From NCBI RefSeq assembly GCF_001426885.1, contig NZ_LMFP01000028.1:457811-521810 (forward strand): a DNA stretch of 64,000 nt, read 5' to 3'. A program made the position numbers and the translations under genes. This DNA comes from Pelomonas sp. Root1444 (GTDB lineage: Bacteria; Pseudomonadota; Gammaproteobacteria; Burkholderiales; Burkholderiaceae_C). This document shows, one piece after another, positions 17,065 through 24,147 of the stretch. The first letter of the stretch is position 1. Every line of letters begins with the position of its first letter. Below the pieces are notes generated by a model. It was not told the origin of the DNA. It did no database searches and worked only from the letters and a program-made list of their open reading frames with translations.

Positions 17065-17363
17065 CAGGCCAGCAGCTCCAGGATGTAGGTCTTCAGCGCC
17101 GTCACGTCGGTGAACGGCACCGGGTCGCGGCTCATGGCCTTGTCGTCGGTCAGGCTGATGGGCTTGCCGAACTGGTCGGACACGGCGGTCTCCAGGTCGA
17201 CGATGACGGACACCAGCGACAGCGAATCCAGCGCCGAGCCTTCGCCGAACAGGCAGGTGTCGGGGCCGATGGCGATCTGCTCGTCGGCGGCGCGCTCTTC
17301 GTTGAGCGTGCGCAGCGCCTGGTAGATCGCTTCCAGCACGGCGGCTTCTTGGGAGTTCGTCAT
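17064..17363 (-). CDS. Acyl carrier protein-like (second of two)
   Basis: This 99-residue protein starts MTNSQEAAVLEAIYQAL. The attachment motif is GSALDSLSLVSVIVDLE, with Ser in D-S-L near residue 46, and the rest folds as an acidic helical carrier protein. It is longer than FabB-pathway ACPs and diverges from the first carrier protein in the cluster. Its end overlaps the SDR gene by TGATG and its start lies 4 bp from the GNAT stop. Two non-identical carriers imply either two acyl substrates or separate loading and elongation steps. Confidence 0.8.
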   Translation of the reverse strand: MTNSQEAAVLEAIYQALRTLNEERAADEQIAIGPDTCLFGEGSALDSLSLVSVIVDLETAVSDQFGKPISLTDDKAMSRDPVPFTDVTALKTYILELLA

Positions 17364-17367
17364 CTCT

Positions 17368-17964
17368 TCAGTCCTTGGGTTTCCAAGCCGCGGCCTTGCG
17401 GCCCGCGGCAATCAGCGAATTCATGCGCGGCAGCGCCTGCGTGCGGTACTCGTCCACCAGCATGCCCATCCACACGGCGTCCTGGAAATGGCCGTTGATG
17501 AAGTAGTGGCGGCGCATGCGGCCCTCTTCCTTCATGCCGAGGAACTTCTGCCACTTGATCATCAGCGTGTTGTCCGACGCCACGGTGCCGTAGATGCGCT
17601 GCAGACCCAGCCGGTCGAACACCAGTTCGTACACCAGCTTCATCGCCTCGACGGCTGCCGGGATGCCGCGCACCGCCTCCTCGTCGCCGATCAGGAAGCG
17701 GCCCGGCTCGCAGTGGCTGTGCTCGGTGTCGATGCCGGTGACGGACACCATGCCGACCTCGCGGCCGTCCTTCAGGCGGATGACGAAGTTGTACTCGGCC
17801 TCGGGCCGCCCGGCGATCCACGCAGCCTGCTGCGCCACGGTCGCCGCACCGCGGTTCAGGTTGGCGGCGCGCTGGCTCTGGCGCCAGCCGAACGTGAGCG
17901 CGGCATGTTCGGGCGTCAACGGCACCAGGTCGACGAACTCGCCGTTCAGCGTCAGCGCAGGCAT
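17368..17964 (-). CDS. GNAT-family acetyltransferase (RimJ/RimL-like)
   Basis: This 198-residue protein starts MPALTLNGEFVDLVPLTPE. The RimL-type layout is clear: LVPLTPEHA at the start, a central FLIGDEEAVRGIPAAVEAM acyl-CoA binding region, then LGLQRIYGTVASDNTLMIKW. Members of this group in glycan clusters (PseH-like enzymes, for example) N-acetylate nucleotide amino sugars. Here it could transfer an acyl group from CoA or from the neighbouring carrier protein to the 3-amino sugar made by the FdtA/DegT pair. It is 1 bp from the methyltransferase stop and 4 bp from the carrier protein start. Confidence 0.78.
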   Translation of the reverse strand: MPALTLNGEFVDLVPLTPEHAALTFGWRQSQRAANLNRGAATVAQQAAWIAGRPEAEYNFVIRLKDGREVGMVSVTGIDTEHSHCEPGRFLIGDEEAVRGIPAAVEAMKLVYELVFDRLGLQRIYGTVASDNTLMIKWQKFLGMKEEGRMRRHYFINGHFQDAVWMGMLVDEYRTQALPRMNSLIAAGRKAAAWKPKD

Positions 17965-17965
17965 G

Positions 17966-18880
17966 TCAGCGTTTCACGGTCAGCACCATCGCCAGCGCGC
18001 CCGGCACGGGCAGCCCGGGCTTGGCCGGCGCATAGGCGTTGGCGAAGAAGCTGTGCTCCAGGTGCAGCCCTGCGGCCTCCACCTGAGCGACGACCTCCTC
18101 GGGCTTGCCGTACAGGTAGATGTGGTCGGCATGCGCCGCGTTCAGCGCCGCCGTGACGAACAGCCGGCCGCCCGGCGCCGTCAGCTTCTTCAAGCCGATG
18201 AGGAAGGCGACGGGATCCTCCAGATGCTCGAGCACCTCCACGCAGATGACCGCGCGGTACTGCTCGGGGCTGTCGCCTTCGAGAATGTTTTGTTGGCGCA
18301 GCGCGTAGCGCGGGCCGAAGCCGAAGCTGCCCACGTGGGCGCTGGTGAACTCCAGTGACAGGGGGCTGATGTCCAGGCCCGTGCCGCGCAGGTTCGGCAG
18401 GGCCTGCAGCGCCAGACGCGAGTAGATGCCGGTGCCCACGCCGACCTCGGCGAACTCCTCGACGCCCTGGCGCTGCAGCCACGGCAGGAAGAAGCCCTTG
18501 AAGTACTCGATCTGCTGGTAGTGGTGCGTCCACAGGTAGTGGGACAGCAGCAGGCCCGGCAGGTACTGGCGACGCATGTAGTCGTCGTTGTAGTAGACCT
18601 CGGCGGCGGCTTCGGCGTAGGTCTTGGCCGGGTAGCTCAGCTCCTGCTCGAAGCGCTTCTGGCGCCGCATGGAGTCCATCACGAAGGCCGCATAGCCCTT
18701 GACCGCGTCCTGCAGTGCCGCATCGCTGCCGTAGAAGTTCTGCAGCATGGCCGAGAAGTCGGCCTCCCAGGCCGGCCCGAACTCCGCAGCCGCCCGGCGC
18801 ACGCTCTCCCGCGCGAAACGGGCCGAGCTCTCCATCATCGTCAGGAGCTTGGCGATCGGCGCCGGGGCGTTCGGGAGCAT
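17966..18880 (-). CDS. Class I SAM-dependent methyltransferase
   Basis: This 304-residue protein starts MLPNAPAPIAKLLTMMES, with an AGAAGGA-like ribosome site just upstream. The SAM pocket is EFAEVGVGTGIYSRLALQ near residue 141, then GTGLDISPLSLE (ribose-binding acidic residue) and VICVEVLEHLEDP. The N-terminal 110 residues are helical and not shared by generic methyltransferases, so they may recognise a carrier protein or sugar substrate. It is the first gene of the leftward glycan cluster, separated from the TolC-like gene by 133 bp. The acceptor cannot be told; O-methylation of the deoxy sugar is one possibility. Confidence 0.8.
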   Translation of the reverse strand: MLPNAPAPIAKLLTMMESSARFARESVRRAAAEFGPAWEADFSAMLQNFYGSDAALQDAVKGYAAFVMDSMRRQKRFEQELSYPAKTYAEAAAEVYYNDDYMRRQYLPGLLLSHYLWTHHYQQIEYFKGFFLPWLQRQGVEEFAEVGVGTGIYSRLALQALPNLRGTGLDISPLSLEFTSAHVGSFGFGPRYALRQQNILEGDSPEQYRAVICVEVLEHLEDPVAFLIGLKKLTAPGGRLFVTAALNAAHADHIYLYGKPEEVVAQVEAAGLHLEHSFFANAYAPAKPGLPVPGALAMVLTVKR

Positions 18881-19013
18881 GCGAGTCCTTCTCTGGAGGA
18901 GTACAAGCCCGCAGTAGACCTCAAAAAAGAGGCCAGGTCACAGCGAGCACGGGGCGGGAAACCGCTCAAATCGCCGGCCGGATGGCCGCGCGCCCGCAAG
19001 GCCGGGCGGTAGG

Positions 19014-20441
19014 TCAGCGCAACGGCGTGACGACGCCGCGGCCCATCGACCACATCATGGCGGCGATCTGCTGCGCGTCGAACAAGGCGTTCACGTGGGC
19101 GATGCGCATCGAGTAGTAGTCGCTCTCGGCGCCCATCACGTCGAACAGCGAGCGGCGACCCAGTTGCTGCCACTGCTGCAGCGTAGAGGCGCGCACACGG
19201 TCGCTGTTGCGCAGGATCTCGACGATGCGGCGCGCGCGGTCCAGCGCCGACGAGCCCATTTCGTTCATCTCCAGCAGGCGATAACGCTTGGCCTCTATGG
19301 TTTCGTCGCGTTGCATCACCGTCGCGCGGTAGCGCTGCACGGCGGCATTGGCCTGAGCCTGCGCACCCGGCTGCAGGATGGGGATGGTGACGGACACGCC
19401 CGCGCCCACATCGGTGGAGCGCGCCTCCCCGGGCAGCGCGCCGGTGCGATACAGCGCGCTGGCGCTGCCGGTCACGTTGACCGTGGGCTTCTGGCCGGCG
19501 ATGACCGACTCCGCGAAGTTGCGCTGCGACCGGGCCTGCGCCTCCGCCTGCGCCACGTCGGCGCCCAGCAGGATGTCGCTCTTCATCTGCTCCAGGTCCG
19601 GCAGCACCGACAGCGCCGCCGACATGCCGATGGCCGGCGGCAGCGGCTCGCCCACCAGGCGCTTCATGCGCACCTCGGTCTGGCGCAGGGCCGACATCGT
19701 CTGCTCCAGCGACAGGTCGGCCTGCTGCAGGCTCTTCTGCGCCTGCACCAGCTCGCTGGCGCGGCCGCGGTCGGCCTTGGTGATGATCTCCAATGCATCC
19801 ACCAGGCAGGCCATCTTGCGCACGTACTGCGCGTAGACCTGGCCCTGCAGCACGTAGCGGCTGCGGTCCAGCGCCGTGGTGACGACCGTCAGCGACAGCT
19901 GTTCCTCGGCGCTGCGCTGGCCCTGGGCGGCCACTTCGGCCAGCTCCTTGCGCCAGTCGGTCAGCTTGGCGATGCGCCCGGCATCCCACACCGGCATGCC
20001 GGCGCTCAGCGTGGCGCCGACCTGCGCGCGAGCGGCGCCCACCGAACCGAGCGACTGGTGGATGCCGTTGACGCCGATGTTCAGCGAGGCGGTGGGCATG
20101 CCCAGCGCACGTGTTTCCTCGATGTCCGAACGGGCCGCATCGGCCAGCAGGCGCACGGCACCCAGCCCCTTGCTGCGCGACAACGTCAGGTCCACCAGCG
20201 ACTGCAGCGCGGCGCGCGGGTCGGCGCTGTTGGTATCGAGTGCCGTCATGTCACGGCCCATGCGCGACAGGCCGGCATCGTCCTCGTTGCAACGGCCCTG
20301 CGCGGCCGGTGCCTCGGCGGCCGGCGCCGCGGGCGGCGTGGCGGGCTTGGACGCGCGCGCCTGTGCCAGCGCAACGGGGCTCTGGACGACCAACGTGGCG
20401 GCGAGGCCGCAGATGAGGAGGGGGCGGAGGGGGTACAGCAT
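19014..20441 (-). CDS. TolC-family outer membrane protein of type I secretion
   Basis: This 475-residue protein starts MLYPLRPLLICGLAATLVV, with a Sec signal peptide ending near VALAQA. A low-complexity Ala/Pro linker follows, then helical repeats typical of TolC: VDLTLSRSKGLGAVRLL with its near-copy in the second half, ARAQVGATLSAGMPVWDAG and VGAGVSVTIPILQPG (the two beta-strand regions). In the mature form it would be the trimeric outer-membrane channel. The start at 20441 gives a good signal peptide; an upstream in-frame extension does not. It lies 77 bp downstream of the HlyD-like gene, with a hairpin between, in the same orientation as the ABC transporter. Confidence 0.87.
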   Translation of the reverse strand: MLYPLRPLLICGLAATLVVQSPVALAQARASKPATPPAAPAAEAPAAQGRCNEDDAGLSRMGRDMTALDTNSADPRAALQSLVDLTLSRSKGLGAVRLLADAARSDIEETRALGMPTASLNIGVNGIHQSLGSVGAARAQVGATLSAGMPVWDAGRIAKLTDWRKELAEVAAQGQRSAEEQLSLTVVTTALDRSRYVLQGQVYAQYVRKMACLVDALEIITKADRGRASELVQAQKSLQQADLSLEQTMSALRQTEVRMKRLVGEPLPPAIGMSAALSVLPDLEQMKSDILLGADVAQAEAQARSQRNFAESVIAGQKPTVNVTGSASALYRTGALPGEARSTDVGAGVSVTIPILQPGAQAQANAAVQRYRATVMQRDETIEAKRYRLLEMNEMGSSALDRARRIVEILRNSDRVRASTLQQWQQLGRRSLFDVMGAESDYYSMRIAHVNALFDAQQIAAMMWSMGRGVVTPLR

Positions 20442-20477
20442 GGCCTCGTCACTAGACCATCGCACCCCCGGTGGCAA

Positions 20478-20495
20478 AGCCCGGAAAAGCGGGCT
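20478..20495 (-). repeat. Hairpin between the HlyD-like and TolC-like genes
   Basis: The arms agcccg (20478-20483) and cgggct (20490-20495) surround gaaaag. On the minus strand the structure lies in the 77-bp gap and its 3' side runs into TTTG, so it could be a weak attenuator or an mRNA processing site that lowers TolC-like expression relative to the upstream genes. Confidence 0.4.
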
Positions 20496-20518
20496 GCCGG
20501 GCGGCCTTTACCGCCGGA

Positions 20519-21733
20519 TCACCGCTCGCGCAGCGCTTCGCGTGACTTCATCATCGGCCGCAGCAGGTAGCTGAGCACCGAACGGTCGCCCGTGCGGATG
20601 TCGACCGTGGCCTGCATGCCCGGAATCACCGGCAGCGGCTTGCCCTTGAACTGCGTGTTGTTGCGGTCGGCGGAGACCAGCACGCGGTAGTAGGTGCCGT
20701 CGTTGCTCTTCTCGGTCTCGCCCATGGCGTCGGGGCTGATGTACTCGATCTTGCCTTCCAGCCCGCCGTAGACGTTGAAGTCGTAGCCGTTCAGCCGGAT
20801 CTCGGCCGTCTGGCCGACGCGAAGGAAGCCGATGTCCTTGGGCTTGATGCGCGCCTCCACCAGCACGCGCGGGCCGATCGGCGAGATCTCCATCACCGGT
20901 GCCCCCGTCGTCACCACGCCGCCCACGGTGTTGACGCGGATGTTCTTCACCACGCCGTGCACGGGTGACTTCAGCACGGTGCGCTGCATGGCGTCCTGGC
21001 GCACCACCATTTGTTCGTCGAGCTGCGTCAGCTCGTTCTGCACGCGGACGAGTTCGCTGCTGGCCTCCTGGCGGAAGCGGCTGATGCGCTCGTTGCGCTG
21101 CTGCTGCAGCTCATTGACCTGACGGTTCAGGCGCATCACCTCGACGTCGGACATCAGCCCCCTGGACGACATGTCCTGCGCAAGGCGCTGCTCACGGGCC
21201 AGCAACCCGGCGCTGCGGCCGATGGCAGCGACGGCCTCGTCCAGCAACCGGCGGCGCGCATCGAACGCTTCGGTTTCGGCTTCCACAAGGCTGGGCACCG
21301 CGAGCACCTCGGGCGGGAACTTCAGCGCACGCGCGCCGGCCTCGGCAGCCAGCCGGGCCGCCTGGGCCTTCAAGGCGACGCGCTTGGCCTGCCCCTCGTT
21401 CTGCGACGCCTCGACACGGGTGGGGTCCAGTTGCGCCAGCTCCTGGCCGGTCTGGACCTCCTGGCCTTCGCGCACGTACAGCTCGCGCAGGATGCCGCTG
21501 TCCAGGCTCGCGATGACCTGCTCGCGGCCGTCCGGCACGATGCGGCCGTCGCTGCGCGTCACCTCGTCCACATGCGCCAGCGACGCCCAGACGATGGCCG
21601 TCGTGACGGCCGCCAGCAGCAGGTACAGCACCCAGGTGGCGCGCGGCAGCGGCTCGTCGATCTGGGCGCTTTCCAGCCCGGTGACGAACACGCTTTCCTG
21701 CCGGCTCAGGGCGATCTTGTCGTTGCTGGCCAT
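20519..21733 (-). CDS. HlyD-family type I secretion membrane fusion protein
   Basis: This 404-residue protein starts MASNDKIALSRQESVFVTG. A single N-terminal membrane helix (WVLYLLLAAVTTAIVWASL) is followed by the lipoyl-like half VTRSDGRIVPDGREQVIAS, a long coiled coil (about residues 120-260) and the second lipoyl half KSPVHGVVKNIRVNTVGGVV. The C-terminal beta-barrel ends with VIPGMQATVDIRTG, a hallmark of type I HlyD adaptors. It bridges the inner-membrane ABC transporter and the TolC-like channel. There is an 83-bp gap to the ABC gene upstream. Confidence 0.9.
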   Translation of the reverse strand: MASNDKIALSRQESVFVTGLESAQIDEPLPRATWVLYLLLAAVTTAIVWASLAHVDEVTRSDGRIVPDGREQVIASLDSGILRELYVREGQEVQTGQELAQLDPTRVEASQNEGQAKRVALKAQAARLAAEAGARALKFPPEVLAVPSLVEAETEAFDARRRLLDEAVAAIGRSAGLLAREQRLAQDMSSRGLMSDVEVMRLNRQVNELQQQRNERISRFRQEASSELVRVQNELTQLDEQMVVRQDAMQRTVLKSPVHGVVKNIRVNTVGGVVTTGAPVMEISPIGPRVLVEARIKPKDIGFLRVGQTAEIRLNGYDFNVYGGLEGKIEYISPDAMGETEKSNDGTYYRVLVSADRNNTQFKGKPLPVIPGMQATVDIRTGDRSVLSYLLRPMMKSREALRER

Positions 21734-21816
21734 GTCAGTGGCGCCCGGCCGTACCAAGGCACTGACGCGCGCCCTCGGGGGGCGGCGAGTACGGCGAGCA
21801 TGGGCGCAGATTCATG

Positions 21817-24147
21817 TCAAACGGACGCGGAGCGCTGCACCGGCTGGGCCGACGGGTGCATGTGCAGGTTGCTGGCCTCGGCCGCTGCGGCCGCCTGCGG
21901 CTGCGCGGGTCGCACGCCGGACAGTGCGGCAAGCACCTGGTCGCGCGGGCCGTCCAGCACCATGCGGCCGCCGTCGACGACGATGACGCGGGACACCAGC
22001 TCCAGCACCGCCGGCCGGTGCGTCACGACGACCAGCGTGCAGCTGCCCGCCGCGTCGCGCAGCTGGCGCAGGAAGGCCATCTCGCTTTGCGCGTCCATCG
22101 AGCTGGTGGGTTCGTCCATCAGCAGGATCTGCGGCCGGGTGACGAGGCTGCGCGCCAGCGCGACGAGCTGGCGCTGCCCGCCGGAGAGCAGCCCCCCGGA
22201 CTCGCCCACCGGCAGGTCCCAGCCCTGCGGGTGCCCGGCGATGACGCGGTCCAGCCCGGTCAGGCGGGCCACTTCCACCAGGCGTGCGGCATCGATGTGC
22301 GCGCGGCCCATCAGCACGTTGTCGCGCAGCGTGCCGTGGAACAGCCGCGGGTCCTGCGACACGAAGCCCACGTGCGAGCGGAACTCGGCCGGGTCCAGCT
22401 GGCGCAGGTCGATGCCGTCCACGTCCACCATGCCCTCGGTCGGCTGGTACAGGCCGGCGAGCAGGCGCAGGATGGTGGACTTGCCGCTGCCGATGCGCCC
22501 CAGGATGGCGACGCGCTCGCCCGGCTCCAGCTTCAGCGTGACGTTCTTCAGGATCTTGGGCGCGGCCGCGTCGCCCACGGCGGGGTAGCTGAAGCCCACG
22601 TCGTGCAGGCCCAGCCGGCCGGTGAACTGGTTCAGCGGCACGTAGTTGCGGCCGCTGTCGCGCTCGGTCGGCGCCTGCATCATGCGGTCCAGCGACAGCA
22701 TGGCCGCACGTGCGCCCTGGTAGCGGGTGGCGAGGCTGACGAGGCTGCCCAGCGGCATCAGCGCGCGGCCGGCGAACATCACCGAGCCGATCAGCGCGCC
22801 CGACGTGATCAGGCCGTCCTGGATCAGGTAGACGCCCCACACCAGCATCACCAGGCTGATGCTTTGCTGCATCGTCATGGAGATGTTGGAGCTCCAGCTC
22901 GACATGTTGCGCGCCCGCATGGCCGATTCGGCGGCAATGGCGGTGCTGGTCTCGTAGCGGCGCAGGAACCGGCCTTCGGCGCCCGAGGTCTTCAGGTCTT
23001 CCAGGCCCTCGATGGCCTCGACCAGCGTGCCCTGCAGGTCGGCCATCTCGGTCATGTTGGTGCGCGTGGCCCGGCGCAGGTAGCCCTGGATGGCGTAGGT
23101 CATCACCAGGATCACCGGGATCGCGATCACCAGTACCCAGCCCAGCGGGCCGCCGATGATGAAGGTCATCGCGACGAACAGCACCACGAACGGCAGGTCC
23201 GACAGTACCGACATGGTGGCGGACGCGAAGAACTCGCGCACGATCTCGATCTGCGCCAGGTGGTGGGCGTAGGAACCCGCGGAACCGGGCTTGTGCTCCA
23301 TGCGCACGCCCAGCGTCTGGCGGAACAGCTTGGCGCCGATGATCATGTCGGCCTTGCGGCCGGCCAGGTCGATCAGATGCGCGCGCAGCTGGCGCGAGAA
23401 CAGGTCGAACAGCAGCGCGATGCCGGCGCCCACGGCCAGCGCCCACAGCGTGACGATGGCCTGGTGCGGGATCACCTTGTCGTAGATGACCGACGTGACG
23501 ACGCCGGAGACCAGCATCAGCACGTTGCTGAGCATCGCCGCGACCATGGCGGAGCGGTAGTACGGCACGAAACGCTTGAGCGTGCCCCACAGCCAGTGCT
23601 CGCCGGCGGGGCGCAGGATCTGCTCGTCGGCCGGGTTGCGCGTGTGCGCCTGCGACTGCTGCTGCGGCGACACCGCCAGCATGAAACCGCTGTACTCGGG
23701 CTCCAGCTCGGCCGTGGTCGCAGGCACGGCCGCGGCCTCCGGACCGGGGAAGACGACCTCGTTGCGGCCATCGCCCAGCCGGCGCACCAGCACGCAGGCG
23801 TCGCCGCCGTTGAGCAGCAGCACGGCCGGCAGCAGCAGGTCGTGGATCTCGTCGATGCGCTTGCGCAGCAGGCCGGCGTTGTAGCCCGCCTCGCGCATGA
23901 CGCGGATGGCGCTGTCGGGCGTCAGCACCCCTTCCACCGGCGCTCCGGCGCGCAGCGACTCGGGCGAACGCGGCTTGCCGTGGTGGCGCGTCAGCCAGGC
24001 CAGCGCCTGCAGCAGCGGGTCGCCGGCGGGCTGGTTGGCGAGGTTCTCCAGCGGGTCCGGCGGCGCTGGCGGCTCGCCATTGGCGGCCAGGCGCAGGCCC
24101 GGCGCCTGCGGCTGGCCGTCGAAGAAGGGGTCGTGCTGGCGCGGCAT
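21817..24147 (-). CDS. Type I secretion ABC transporter, LapB/LssB type
   Basis: This 776-residue permease/ATPase starts MPRQHDPFFDGQPQAPGL. After a Pro-rich leader comes a C39-like domain (about residues 42-145, DPLLQALAWLTRHHGKP) without a Cys at the catalytic position, so it is a non-cleaving substrate-binding domain. Six membrane helices follow (about 185-470), then the ATPase: Walker A GRIGSGKST, signature LSGGQRQ, Walker B LLMDEPTSSMD. The GRIGSGKS form and the C39-like domain place it near LapB/LssB exporters of giant adhesins. Its start overlaps the stop of the GT41 gene by one base (TGATG), so the two proteins are made together. The octad-repeat protein at the left edge is the candidate substrate. 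Confidence 0.9.
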   Translation of the reverse strand: MPRQHDPFFDGQPQAPGLRLAANGEPPAPPDPLENLANQPAGDPLLQALAWLTRHHGKPRSPESLRAGAPVEGVLTPDSAIRVMREAGYNAGLLRKRIDEIHDLLLPAVLLLNGGDACVLVRRLGDGRNEVVFPGPEAAAVPATTAELEPEYSGFMLAVSPQQQSQAHTRNPADEQILRPAGEHWLWGTLKRFVPYYRSAMVAAMLSNVLMLVSGVVTSVIYDKVIPHQAIVTLWALAVGAGIALLFDLFSRQLRAHLIDLAGRKADMIIGAKLFRQTLGVRMEHKPGSAGSYAHHLAQIEIVREFFASATMSVLSDLPFVVLFVAMTFIIGGPLGWVLVIAIPVILVMTYAIQGYLRRATRTNMTEMADLQGTLVEAIEGLEDLKTSGAEGRFLRRYETSTAIAAESAMRARNMSSWSSNISMTMQQSISLVMLVWGVYLIQDGLITSGALIGSVMFAGRALMPLGSLVSLATRYQGARAAMLSLDRMMQAPTERDSGRNYVPLNQFTGRLGLHDVGFSYPAVGDAAAPKILKNVTLKLEPGERVAILGRIGSGKSTILRLLAGLYQPTEGMVDVDGIDLRQLDPAEFRSHVGFVSQDPRLFHGTLRDNVLMGRAHIDAARLVEVARLTGLDRVIAGHPQGWDLPVGESGGLLSGGQRQLVALARSLVTRPQILLMDEPTSSMDAQSEMAFLRQLRDAAGSCTLVVVTHRPAVLELVSRVIVVDGGRMVLDGPRDQVLAALSGVRPAQPQAAAAAEASNLHMHPSAQPVQRSASV

